This document shows positions 33,798 through 42,111 of a stretch of 64,000 nt of DNA, one piece after another. The position numbers were made by a program, and so were the translations under genes. Where the stretch lies: the NCBI RefSeq assembly GCF_030324495.1, contig NZ_JACAGN010000007.1, positions 1 through 64,000 of the forward strand, written 5' to 3'. Below the pieces are notes generated by a model, which was given only the letters and a program-made list of their open reading frames with translations, did not search any database and had not been told where the DNA came from. The stretch is from Myroides sp. 1354. GTDB lineage: Bacteria > Bacteroidota > Bacteroidia > Flavobacteriales > Flavobacteriaceae. Each line of letters opens with the position of its first letter. Positions within the stretch are counted from its first letter, which is position 1.

Positions 33798-34256
33798 ATG
33801 CAAAGATTAAACTTTCCATCTTTTAATTTCCGATTCAAAAATAGTGAAAATAAGATAGCTATTTTTGATGTGATCCGTAAAAAATTTATTCTGCTAACTC
33901 CTGAAGAGTGGGTAAGACAACATGTCGTTCGCGAATTGATGGAGAATAAAGGATATCCCATTTCGCTTATTAGTGTTGAAAAGATTGTCAAGATCAATGG
34001 AATGAATAAGCGCTATGACGTAGTAGTCTTCAAACCCAACGGAACTATTGCCATTCTCATTGAGTGCAAAGCGCCTTCGGTGGCCATTACCCAACAAACC
34101 TTTGATCAAATTGCGCGTTACAATTTTCAATTGCGCGCTGACTATTTGTATGTTACTAACGGATTAAATCACTATTTCTGTCAGATGGATTATGAAAAAG
34201 AGAGTTATTTCTTTCTCAAATCCCTGCCAAACTACACTACCTTTACAATTGAATAA
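33798..34256 (+). CDS. HsdR-N-like (PD-(D/E)xK) domain protein
   Basis: 152 residues consisting only of a type I restriction enzyme R-subunit N-terminal domain (HSDR_N_2). The nuclease-type core is RYDVVVFKPNG followed by AILIECKAPS, giving D and ExK of a PD-(D/E)xK site (about 75-95), plus a preceding helix with EEWVRQHVVRELMENKGYP. There are no helicase, methylase or specificity genes nearby, so it is not part of a restriction system here. The gene is a constant divergent neighbour of holA in flavobacteria. It may act in DNA repair; function is unproven. Confidence 0.85.
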   Translation: MQRLNFPSFNFRFKNSENKIAIFDVIRKKFILLTPEEWVRQHVVRELMENKGYPISLISVEKIVKINGMNKRYDVVVFKPNGTIAILIECKAPSVAITQQTFDQIARYNFQLRADYLYVTNGLNHYFCQMDYEKESYFFLKSLPNYTTFTIE

Positions 34257-34265
34257 ACGAGAACT

Positions 34266-35270
34266 ATGGAAAAACAATTTGCACTAGTTGTCTTAAACTG
34301 GAATGGAAAAAAGCTTTTAGAAACATTTTTACCTGCGATGGTTCAATACTCATCACAAGCCAATTTATACGTGATAGACAACGCTTCAACAGACGGAAGT
34401 CAAGCGTTTATTCAAAAGGCATTTCCAACGGTAAAAATAATTGAAAATGCGGGGAATTACGGTTATGCAAAAGGGTACAATGAAGGATTAACACATATCA
34501 CAGAGCCCATCCTCATTTTAATTAATTCAGACATTGAGGTAACAGAAAACTGGTTAACTCCCATTGCTGCTTTATTTGAGTCTACTCCTGACCTGGCTAT
34601 TGTTCAACCCAAGATACTCGATTATAAAAACAAAGCGTATTTTGAATATGCGGGAGCAGCAGGAGGTTATCTAGATCAATATGGCTTTCCGTACTGTAGG
34701 GGTCGTATTTTTGATACCATTGAAAAGGACGAAGGGCAATATAATGACATCACAACTATTTTTTGGGCAAGTGGCGCGTGTTTGTTTATCAAAAATGACG
34801 TTTTTAAAGCCTTAAACGGATTTGACGAAGATTTCTTTGCGCATCAAGAGGAGATTGATTTGTGTTGGCGTGCTCAAAACAGAGGCTATCGCATTCAATA
34901 TTGTGGTCTTTCCACGGTTTACCATGTTGGGGGAGCCACATTAAACTACGACAATCCGAGGAAAACCTATTTAAACTTTCGCAATTCGCTCATGATGTTA
35001 TACAAGAACTTACCTCAACACCGCAAGTTTAGTACCCTCTTTATTCGCCTATGTTTGGATGGCATTGCAGGTGTTCGCTTTATGTTAATGGGCAAACCCA
35101 AGCACTGTTGGGCGATAATTCGATCTCATTTTGCCTTTTATAAACGCATACCAAAACTCAAAAACAAAATAGAATTCTCAAACATTAACAATTATTTTAC
35201 AGAAAAATCTATAATTTATTCGTACTTTGTATGTAGAAAAAAGAATTTCGTCAAAATTCAAAACAAATAA
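34266..35270 (+). CDS. glycosyltransferase family 2 (rhamnosyltransferase-like)
   Basis: 334 residues, GT-A fold. Motifs: ALVVLNWNGKKLLETFLP (N-terminus), YVIDNASTDGS (nucleotide-sugar site, about 37-47), ILINSDIEVT (DxD-like metal site, about 93), FDEDFFAHQEEIDLCWRAQN with the catalytic Glu-Asp region (about 191-210). It has no N-terminal membrane helix and one weak C-terminal hydrophobic segment. It lies 9 bp downstream of the HsdR-N-like gene, a conserved flavobacterial order. It probably acts at the inner membrane on lipopolysaccharide or another surface glycan; donor and acceptor are unknown. Confidence 0.9.
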   Translation: MEKQFALVVLNWNGKKLLETFLPAMVQYSSQANLYVIDNASTDGSQAFIQKAFPTVKIIENAGNYGYAKGYNEGLTHITEPILILINSDIEVTENWLTPIAALFESTPDLAIVQPKILDYKNKAYFEYAGAAGGYLDQYGFPYCRGRIFDTIEKDEGQYNDITTIFWASGACLFIKNDVFKALNGFDEDFFAHQEEIDLCWRAQNRGYRIQYCGLSTVYHVGGATLNYDNPRKTYLNFRNSLMMLYKNLPQHRKFSTLFIRLCLDGIAGVRFMLMGKPKHCWAIIRSHFAFYKRIPKLKNKIEFSNINNYFTEKSIIYSYFVCRKKNFVKIQNK

Positions 35271-35314
35271 TAAATAATTTTTACTCAGATATACCAGAAT
35301 CTCGATGCTTTTGG

Positions 35315-35322
35315 TATATTTG
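35315..35322 (+). promoter_or_regulatory. -7 promoter element TATATTTG of the OmpA lipoprotein gene
   Basis: Exact TAnnTTTG 27 bp before the ATG at 35350. It lies downstream of an earlier in-frame start at 35305, so the later start is used. Confidence 0.66.
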
Positions 35323-35349
35323 ACTCAAAATTCAATCATTTTTTTATTT

Positions 35350-36183
35350 ATGAAAAAAGTAGTTTTAGGTTTATCAGTTTTGGCTCTTGCACTTACGTCA
35401 TGTGGTACAAAACAAAAAATTGCTGATTTAGAAGCAAAAAACAAAGAAGTACAAGATTTATTAAACACTTGTACCATTCAATTGAACTCTGCACTTGCTG
35501 AGAAAAAGGTTTTATCAGAGCAAGTACACGATTTAAAGAAAAACACATCTGATTTGATTAGCAATGTAGGTAACTTAACGATGTTATCTTCTAAAGGAGC
35601 TGACAACTTAGAAAAATCTTTAGAAAGTTTAAAAGAAAAAGATTTAAAAATCACAAGATTACAAGACGCACTTACTAAAAAAGACTCTGTGACTTTAGCA
35701 TTAGTAAAAAGCGTAAAAAAAGAAGTTGGGTTTGATGATCCAGATATTGAAGTTAACGTAGAAAAAGGAGTTGTATATATTTCAATTGCTGATAAGTTAT
35801 TATTCAAATCTGCTAGCTACCAAGTAAATGATAAAGCAAAAGCTGTATTAGCAAAAGTAGCTAAAATTGCAAAAAGCAAACCTGATTTTGAATTAATGGT
35901 TGAAGGACACACAGATAACGTGCCTATCAAAAACACAATGTTTGAAGATAACTGGGATTTGAGTGTTAAAAGAGCAACATCTATCGTTAGAGTGTTACAA
36001 AAAGATTTAGGTTTAGATCCTAAACAATTAGTAGCTTCAGGACGTGGAGAATATGTGCCTCTAGTTGACAATGATACTGCTGATAACAAAGCAAGAAACA
36101 GAAGAACTAGAATTATCTTGATGCCAAAAATCGATCAATTCTATGATATGATCGAAAAAGAAATGAAAGAAATGAAAAAATAA
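35350..36183 (+). CDS. OmpA family lipoprotein with coiled coil
   Basis: 277 residues from the ATG at 35350; this start follows the promoter element and gives a perfect lipoprotein signal MKKVVLGLSVLALALTSC (Cys18). Residues about 25-135 are a heptad-like coiled coil (IADLEAKNKEVQDLL; NLEKSLESLKEKDLK). Residues about 150-265 form the OmpA peptidoglycan-binding domain (KLLFKSASYQVNDKAK, VEGHTDNVPIK, ASGRGEYVPLVDND, KARNRRTRI). It probably spans from the outer membrane to the cell wall. Codon use is strongly biased, which suggests high expression. A terminator follows. Confidence 0.93.
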   Translation: MKKVVLGLSVLALALTSCGTKQKIADLEAKNKEVQDLLNTCTIQLNSALAEKKVLSEQVHDLKKNTSDLISNVGNLTMLSSKGADNLEKSLESLKEKDLKITRLQDALTKKDSVTLALVKSVKKEVGFDDPDIEVNVEKGVVYISIADKLLFKSASYQVNDKAKAVLAKVAKIAKSKPDFELMVEGHTDNVPIKNTMFEDNWDLSVKRATSIVRVLQKDLGLDPKQLVASGRGEYVPLVDNDTADNKARNRRTRIILMPKIDQFYDMIEKEMKEMKK

Positions 36184-36200
36184 TCATTCATACTATTTTT

Positions 36201-36231
36201 AAAAGCCACTTGTTATACAAGTGGCTTTTTT
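36201..36231 (+). terminator. intrinsic terminator of the OmpA lipoprotein gene
   Basis: Stem AAAAGCCACTTG / CAAGTGGCTTTT with a TTATA loop and a T-run. Confidence 0.92.
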
Positions 36232-36348
36232 TATTTCTTACTACAACAAAATTATACGGTTATCTATTTGTTTACCTCAACAAAAATTAGTATTTTATTC
36301 CTCTATTTAAAGTAATTACTAACCATTTTTTTCATGCATCCCTAAACT

Positions 36349-37305
36349 ATGAATAGAATTCCAAAAAACTTTAACAATTTTGATATCATCGGTGATATAC
36401 ACGGCCACAGCAATGATTTAAAAAAATTATTAGGCGCCTTAGGTTATAAATTAAAAAGTAATTACTACCAACACCCAGAGAGAAAAGTACTCTTTCTCGG
36501 CGACTATATTGACCGAGGCGTTAATGTTGTTGAAGTACTAGAAATTGTCAAAAACATGGTGGACAATGGAGAAGCAATCGCCTTAATGGGCAATCATGAA
36601 TACAATGCTATTTGCTATAATACCATGACTGCTGATGGATCCTATTTACGAGAACACAGCAAAAAAAACTTCAACCAACACGCCATCACTATGGCTGCTT
36701 TTATGCAAAAACCTAATTTGTATAAAATGTACATTGAATGGTTTAAATCACTACCTCTTTTTTACGAAAATGATTCCTTTCGCGCTATTCACGCCTGTTG
36801 GGATGAAGCTAGTGTAACCTATCTAAAAACGCGCCTTCAAGAAAACTGCTTGACAACAGATCTACTTGAAGAAGCCAATACAGAAGGAACACCTTTATAT
36901 CAGGCTGTAGAAATTGTACTAAAAGGCAAAGAAATGAACCTCCCCAATAACCAATCTTTTATTGACAAGGATGGAATTATACGCCATTCCTTTAGAGTAA
37001 AATGGTGGGAAGAACCACAAAAACCACACACATTAAGTAATGTCAGTGCTTCTGTTATTAAGCATCACGCAGATGAAGCTGTCGATGTACAAGAAGTAAA
37101 CTTTTATGCCAAAGAAGCTAAGCCCGTATTTTTCGGTCACTATTGGATGAAAGTTAATGCAACCAAAACTCCACTTGTACTAACACCGAATACTTGTTGT
37201 TTAGACTATAGTGTAGCAAAAAATGGCCATTTGGTTTGCTATCGCTACAGCGGAGAACAAAAACTTCATTCCCATGCGATTAATTTCATTAAAGAATACA
37301 ATTAA
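36349..37305 (+). CDS. metallophosphoesterase (PrpE/serine-threonine phosphatase-like)
   Basis: 318 residues, calcineurin-like fold. Metal-binding motifs in order: GDIHGH (about 15-20), LGDYIDRG (about 50-57), MGNHEYN (about 83-89), and later histidines in FRAIHACWDE and VFFGHYWM. The overall pattern resembles bacterial PPP-type phosphatases and the bis(5'-nucleosyl)-tetraphosphatase PrpE. Substrate, phosphoprotein or dinucleotide, cannot be decided from sequence. Its end overlaps the convergent DUF4421 gene by 4 bp. Confidence 0.88.
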   Translation: MNRIPKNFNNFDIIGDIHGHSNDLKKLLGALGYKLKSNYYQHPERKVLFLGDYIDRGVNVVEVLEIVKNMVDNGEAIALMGNHEYNAICYNTMTADGSYLREHSKKNFNQHAITMAAFMQKPNLYKMYIEWFKSLPLFYENDSFRAIHACWDEASVTYLKTRLQENCLTTDLLEEANTEGTPLYQAVEIVLKGKEMNLPNNQSFIDKDGIIRHSFRVKWWEEPQKPHTLSNVSASVIKHHADEAVDVQEVNFYAKEAKPVFFGHYWMKVNATKTPLVLTPNTCCLDYSVAKNGHLVCYRYSGEQKLHSHAINFIKEYN

Positions 37306-38273
37306 TACGTAGAAGGATTCAACAAATCAATCAAGTCATATTGTAAGATTTTTGGATCCTTTTTCATTGAAAATCGCTTAGTCACAAATAAAGAGAAACT
37401 CTTGTTGGACAATTCCGTTGTATACCCTTCTACTTTATCTAAGTACATTGCACTTAAAGCCGATCGTATCCCTATTCCCCACTCTTCTCCTTGATAAGCT
37501 AGATTTAGTGTACTCGCTATTTGACCATTGACATAAAATACGGTGCTTTTCGTTTGGAGATTCTCATCAAAAATACCGTTTATCCCTACACTAAAGGAAG
37601 GAGAAACAAGAAACTTTCGCCAAAGTACCCAATTGTAAGCATAGCCAATAGTAGGCCCAAAACTAAATCCTCGTCTATCATGTCCCTGTATCCCTTCAAG
37701 TAATTCAGGCGTATTTTTAATCACACTCAGAAAACTAGATCCACCTATAAGTAAAGCTCCAGCCGATTTTTTCTGAATGCTATTTTTATTGTTTGCCGCT
37801 CCAATTGAGAATTTATCGGAATTGAATACATAAGTGAATTTCCCTCCATACATATTAATTCTCAAATCATCATAACTAAGATAAGTTTTGGTATCTCCGT
37901 CAAAACGATAAAATCCTTTATATTGTTGAAAGTAAAAATCAACTAAAAACTTCTTTCCTACCAAATGATATTGGAAATCAACCGTTGAACTTTTTCCTTT
38001 TTCCTTATCTCGCATGCCTGAAAAACCATGGCTATAACTCAATGACGAATTTTTCCACGAAAAAGCCAAACCAATATTTAAAGGTCGATTCGGTTCAAAA
38101 TTAAATTCCTTCTTATCCTCCTGGTAATTCAAAGACAAAAACTCTTGTTTTAAACTTCCTGTTATTCCATAGGTATGTTTGTATTTTCCAATATACAGCG
38201 AATCCACTTGAGCCATGCTCCAACTCCAACAAAATAAGCTGATGCTTATCAAAAAAATACGCTTTTTTCCCAC
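37302..38273 (-). CDS. DUF4421 outer-membrane beta-barrel protein
   Basis: 323 residues from a GTG start at 38273, which yields a clean signal peptide (MGKKRIFLISISLFCWSWSM then AQ). A frame from the ATG at 38336 would bury that signal behind 21 polar residues and overlap the previous gene by 46 bp, so GTG is preferred. The mature protein is a series of amphipathic strands with the DUF4421 pattern (KYKHTYGITGSLKQEFLSL; YEVNP-type motif replaced by FNFEPNRPLNIGLAFSWKN) and ends in a strand finishing KRF. Function unknown; a barrel in the outer membrane is likely. It follows the 38291-39769 gene by 17 bp. Confidence 0.8.
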   Translation of the reverse strand: MGKKRIFLISISLFCWSWSMAQVDSLYIGKYKHTYGITGSLKQEFLSLNYQEDKKEFNFEPNRPLNIGLAFSWKNSSLSYSHGFSGMRDKEKGKSSTVDFQYHLVGKKFLVDFYFQQYKGFYRFDGDTKTYLSYDDLRINMYGGKFTYVFNSDKFSIGAANNKNSIQKKSAGALLIGGSSFLSVIKNTPELLEGIQGHDRRGFSFGPTIGYAYNWVLWRKFLVSPSFSVGINGIFDENLQTKSTVFYVNGQIASTLNLAYQGEEWGIGIRSALSAMYLDKVEGYTTELSNKSFSLFVTKRFSMKKDPKILQYDLIDLLNPSTY

Positions 38274-38290
38274 GAATCTAACGTTATTTA

Positions 38291-39769
38291 CTAAGTGAAT
38301 AATTCTTCTATTTTCTGAATACCGTCGCGCTGACAAATAATGCGATAACGCTTATATTCCGTATGATCTTCATATTCAATCTGCGAGATAAAATTAATGT
38401 AATACACCTTATCTGCATAAAAACCTATAACTTGTTCATTTTGTTCATCTAAACTCAATACTGCCACTTTTGGATTGTCCATGCGTTGCATCAATCGCGT
38501 CAAATTAAATCGAAAAATATCGTGAACCCCTTTGAAAAAATAAGTGCTATTCTTCATCATCTCCCCTCGATCCAAAGAAACTTTTTTTCGATACAACAAT
38601 ATTTTCTCATTGTGAATGCGGTTCTCCACTTCTAATAAAACAGATCGATTTCGAATATTGAGAATCTCAGAAGGCACCTTTTCATCTGTTATAAAATCAA
38701 CGGCTTCTTTAATCCACCCTATTTGTTTGCCTTTAACACTAATAGAAGTCTTATTGTCAAAATATTTTCCTCCTAACTTACCGGCGAAATAAAAACGCAT
38801 CAACTCTTTTATTCGGTCTTTTAGCATATACCCTACAACCAAAGCAACAAATAAAGGCATCGTAAAGTTACCGTATTTTTGCTGAAAAGAGAAAGCTACA
38901 ATTGTCGCAAACACCATGGAAACTCCCGCTGCAATACTGTAGTAAACCTGTTGAACAAAAATCCCATCACTATCTTTCTTTTTGTTTGATTCTAACAACA
39001 AATCAGATTCTACATATTTATTCAACATAGCATAACGATAAATAACCTCCTGATTGGTTGCCTTTTCATTGGCTTTAATAAAAGAATACCCCTTGCTCTT
39101 CATATAGGCTTGCTCCGACAAAATCAATTGTTTAACTTGTTGTTGTAACAATTGAAAACGCTCATCGGAAACCAACATCAATCGATCTAATAGCAAAAAA
39201 CTATAACGCAATAAGGTATAAGATAAATATTCGTCGGCGAAACTGAAATAATTTAGGTATTCCTTGCCTGTTACCTGTTCATTTTGATGTAATTCTTCTT
39301 TTAATGCTCTGTATTTATCGCGAATAGCAATACTCGAATTGACATAGGTGTGAATTAAATCGACATGCTGATCCTCTTTTGCTTGTTTAAATTCAGTAAC
39401 TGCGTTGCGTAAAGCACTCCTAAAGATAGCCATAAACATCTTCAACTGAAACTCAATTTCATATACGTTTAGTTCCGTTTCCGCTAGTAGTAAATCGTGA
39501 GTGGCCGCACTTAAATTATTATAGGGTATAGCACCTTCATCTACAATAGTTGTGAGTTTATAAACGGGAGTAATGAAGCGAACTTTCGATTTTACATCTG
39601 AATAAAATTGATCTTTCGAATAAGTCGTTGTATTGAGGTCTAAGGTATTGGGAATAAAAATCCAAGTATTGATTGTAAAATCACTTTTATGCTGATTTTC
39701 TCCCTTTATAAAGCCAACTTTCATTTCTAAAGTAAAGGCATCATGCGACCTAACTTTGATATCTAGCAT
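38291..39769 (-). CDS. hypothetical protein with paired membrane helices
   Basis: 492 residues from the ATG at 39769 (MLDIKVRSHDAFTLEMKVGF); an upstream TTG at 39817 would add 16 residues. The N-terminal about 270 residues are soluble and helical, with a long helical part (about 115-260) between a beta-rich start and a hydrophobic pair (about 280-305 and 310-328; SMVFATIVAFSFQQKYGN, then MPLFVALVVGYML). The C-terminus is soluble again (FLDREMMKN-like region to FYADKVYYINFISQIE). I do not recognise the family. It is followed within 17 bp by the DUF4421 barrel gene, so a joint envelope role is possible. Confidence 0.75.
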   Translation of the reverse strand: MLDIKVRSHDAFTLEMKVGFIKGENQHKSDFTINTWIFIPNTLDLNTTTYSKDQFYSDVKSKVRFITPVYKLTTIVDEGAIPYNNLSAATHDLLLAETELNVYEIEFQLKMFMAIFRSALRNAVTEFKQAKEDQHVDLIHTYVNSSIAIRDKYRALKEELHQNEQVTGKEYLNYFSFADEYLSYTLLRYSFLLLDRLMLVSDERFQLLQQQVKQLILSEQAYMKSKGYSFIKANEKATNQEVIYRYAMLNKYVESDLLLESNKKKDSDGIFVQQVYYSIAAGVSMVFATIVAFSFQQKYGNFTMPLFVALVVGYMLKDRIKELMRFYFAGKLGGKYFDNKTSISVKGKQIGWIKEAVDFITDEKVPSEILNIRNRSVLLEVENRIHNEKILLYRKKVSLDRGEMMKNSTYFFKGVHDIFRFNLTRLMQRMDNPKVAVLSLDEQNEQVIGFYADKVYYINFISQIEYEDHTEYKRYRIICQRDGIQKIEELFT

Positions 39770-39858
39770 TTTAATTCGATTTAAAATTACTTTTATCCTA
39801 TCTGCTTTTTTGAACAATAGAAGGTCTTCCTATGACTTCTTCTCAGCAAAGATTTATA

Positions 39859-39866
39859 CAAATTTA
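39859..39866 (-). promoter_or_regulatory. -7 promoter element TAAATTTG
   Basis: Exact TAnnTTTG on the minus strand, 89 bp upstream of the ATG at 39769 (41 bp from the alternative TTG). Confidence 0.5.
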
Positions 39867-40077
39867 ATTATAAAATCCACATAATTCCCCCTAATCCCTT
39901 CAATGTTTAAATCATTCTTTATCAAATCAAGACATTAAAATAAGTTGTTTGACTCCTAAAACTAAACGTGAATTAGATACAAAGTTTTTGATCCAAAATA
40001 CCCCCAAACAAAAATCTTTACTTATCTTTCAACTCTCATTGGGATAATTTTACCATGACATACAAAAAAGCAACATT

Positions 40078-40962
40078 ATGAAGGGAATTGTATTGGCAGG
40101 TGGTTCAGGAACACGATTACATCCGCTTACCTTATCGATATCGAAACAACTTTTACCAGTTTACGATAAACCCATGATTTACTACCCTTTATCTACACTA
40201 ATGCTAGCTGGTATTCGCGACATTTTAATTATTTCAACCCCTAGAGATTTGCCTTTATTTGAATCTTTATTAGGCACTGGTGAACAATTGGGGATTCAAC
40301 TTTCTTATGCCGTTCAACCACAACCCGAAGGTATTGCTCAAGCGCTAATTATAGCAGAGGATTTTATTGGAAATGATCCTGTTTGTTTAATTTTAGGGGA
40401 CAATATTTTCTATGGCAATGATTTAAAAAACAAATTACAAAACGCCATTACTTCTGTTCAAGAAGTAGAGAAAGCAGTTGTATTTGGCTATACCGTAAAA
40501 GATCCTCAACGCTATGGCGTTGTAGAATTTGACGAAGAACACAACGCTATATCTATTGAAGAGAAACCCCAACATCCTAAATCAAATTTTGCGGTAGTTG
40601 GATTGTACTTCTACCCCAATAATGCGGTGCAATATGCCAAAACACTTCAACCCTCTGCGCGTGGTGAACTAGAAATAACAAGTTTGAATAACCTCTACTT
40701 ACAACAAGGTCATTTAGTCGTACAACCCTTAGGACGAGGTTTTGCTTGGTTGGATACGGGTACACATGAATCCTTAGTAGAAGCCACTGAATTTGTCAAG
40801 ACAGTAGAAAAGAGAACGGGGCTTAAGATTGCTTGTTTAGAAGAAATTGCTTTATATAAAAAGTGGATTTCCATTGATGCATTGGCAAAACATATTGCTC
40901 CTTACAAAGGAGAATATTACGATTATATACGCGATAATATTCGATTTATTCAGCAAAAATAG
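40078..40962 (+). CDS. rmlA: glucose-1-phosphate thymidylyltransferase (RmlA)
   Basis: 294 residues. N-terminal nucleotide-binding motif [19 protein letters not shown] followed by [17 protein letters not shown], then ILGDNIFYG and the sugar-binding [48 protein letters not shown]. All are diagnostic of RmlA. It makes dTDP-glucose, the first step of dTDP-L-rhamnose or related deoxysugars for surface glycans. It is transcribed towards rmlB with only 4 bp between the stop codons; rmlC and rmlD are not in the window. Confidence 0.97.
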   Translation: MKGIVLAGGSGTRLHPLTLSISKQLLPVYDKPMIYYPLSTLMLAGIRDILIISTPRDLPLFESLLGTGEQLGIQLSYAVQPQPEGIAQALIIAEDFIGNDPVCLILGDNIFYGNDLKNKLQNAITSVQEVEKAVVFGYTVKDPQRYGVVEFDEEHNAISIEEKPQHPKSNFAVVGLYFYPNNAVQYAKTLQPSARGELEITSLNNLYLQQGHLVVQPLGRGFAWLDTGTHESLVEATEFVKTVEKRTGLKIACLEEIALYKKWISIDALAKHIAPYKGEYYDYIRDNIRFIQQK

Positions 40963-40966
40963 GTAT

Positions 40967-41998
40967 TTATTTCCCTTCTTTTCTTTGCTCAATGGCCTGA
41001 ATCCAATCTTGATTCGCTAAGTACCAAGCAACAGTTTTTCGCATGCCTTCTTGCACATCTTCTGCAGGCATCCAACCTAAAGCTTGTAATTTTGTTGCAT
41101 CAATTGCATATCTAAAATCATGTCCTTTTCGATCTTCTACAAACCGAATCAGTTGTTTACTCTTGCCTGGTTCTTGTTCCAATTGTTCATCTAGAATATC
41201 ACACAACAAATGAACAAGTTCAATATTTTTCACTTCATTAAACCCACCTACATTATAAGTTTCTCCTTGTATTCCGTGTTCTAAGATGAAGCGAATAGCT
41301 TCTGCATGATCTTCTACATACAACCAATCGCGAATATTTTCTCCTGTTCCATATACTGGAATCGGTTTCTGTTTCAAAATATGCTGAATGGTCAAAGGAA
41401 TTAATTTTTCGGGGTATTGATTCGGTCCATAATTATTGGAGCAATTGCTAATCAAATAAGGCATTTGATACGTTTCTCCATAGGCTCGAACAAAGTGATC
41501 GGAACTTGCTTTAGAAGCGGAATAAGGCGAATTAGGCGAATAAGCGGTTGTTTCAGTAAATAAGCCTTCACTGCCTAGCGTACCATACACTTCATCCGTA
41601 CTGATATGATAAAATATCTTCCCCTCCCAATTGTGTTCCCACAACTTGCGAAAAGCATTCAATAATACAACCGTTCCCATGACATTTGTTGTAACGAAAG
41701 CCAAAGGATCAGCAATAGAACGATCGACATGAGATTCTGCTGCTAAATGAACGATATGTGTAAATTGGTATGTATCAAAAAGTTGGTTAATAAAATATTC
41801 ATCTCGAATATCTCCTTGTACAAATTGATAATTGGGATAAGTCGCTATATCTTCAATATTAGCTAAATTTCCTGCATAAGTTAACGCATCCAAATTGACA
41901 ATCATGGCATCGGGATAAGCCGTTACAAATTTGCGCACCACATGACTTCCTATGAAGCCAGCTCCTCCAGTAATTAAAATGCATGTTGAAGAATTCAT
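40967..41998 (-). CDS. rmlB: dTDP-glucose 4,6-dehydratase (RmlB)
   Basis: 343 residues from the ATG at 41998, consistent with the promoter element at 42024-42031; an upstream ATG at 42022 would overlap that element. NAD motif GGAGFIGSHVVRKF, then DALTYAGNL, HLAAESHVDRSI, the active-site region STDEVYGTLG with Thr-Asp-Glu, YSPNSPYSASKASSDHFVRA (YxxxK) and RDWLYVEDHAEAI. It converts dTDP-glucose to dTDP-4-keto-6-deoxyglucose. Convergent with rmlA, an arrangement that keeps the two steps adjacent but on separate transcripts. Confidence 0.96.
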   Translation of the reverse strand: MNSSTCILITGGAGFIGSHVVRKFVTAYPDAMIVNLDALTYAGNLANIEDIATYPNYQFVQGDIRDEYFINQLFDTYQFTHIVHLAAESHVDRSIADPLAFVTTNVMGTVVLLNAFRKLWEHNWEGKIFYHISTDEVYGTLGSEGLFTETTAYSPNSPYSASKASSDHFVRAYGETYQMPYLISNCSNNYGPNQYPEKLIPLTIQHILKQKPIPVYGTGENIRDWLYVEDHAEAIRFILEHGIQGETYNVGGFNEVKNIELVHLLCDILDEQLEQEPGKSKQLIRFVEDRKGHDFRYAIDATKLQALGWMPAEDVQEGMRKTVAWYLANQDWIQAIEQRKEGK

Positions 41999-42023
41999 TC
42001 GCTTGAGTATTATCAATAACAAA

Positions 42024-42031
42024 CAAATATA
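42024..42031 (-). promoter_or_regulatory. -7 promoter element TATATTTG of rmlB
   Basis: Exact TAnnTTTG on the minus strand, 25 bp upstream of the rmlB ATG at 41998. Confidence 0.65.
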
Positions 42032-42035
42032 GGCA

Positions 42036-42108
42036 TAAAAAAGCTACGCATATCAAGATAGGCGTAGCTTAATTGAAACAAAAAAGGTCTATTTTCATAG
42101 ACCTTTTT
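42036..42108 (-). terminator. tandem terminators downstream of dnaN
   Basis: Two hairpins in series on the minus strand: AAAAAGGTCTA / TAGACCTTTTT (42081-42091 with 42098-42108), then AAGCTACGC / GCGTAGCTT (42041-42049 with 42062-42070) followed by a T-run. They insulate rmlB from dnaN. Confidence 0.85.
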
Positions 42109-42111
42109 GTA

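Noticed and set aside
33798..34256. Part of a type I restriction-modification system
   Set aside because: Only the R N-terminal domain is present; no helicase part, methylase or specificity gene is in the surrounding DNA, and the gene is a steady neighbour of holA in flavobacteria.
40078..41998. Capsule or O-antigen gene cluster
   Set aside because: Only rmlA and rmlB are present; the neighbours are dnaN and unrelated genes, and no glycosyltransferase or polymerase genes flank them.
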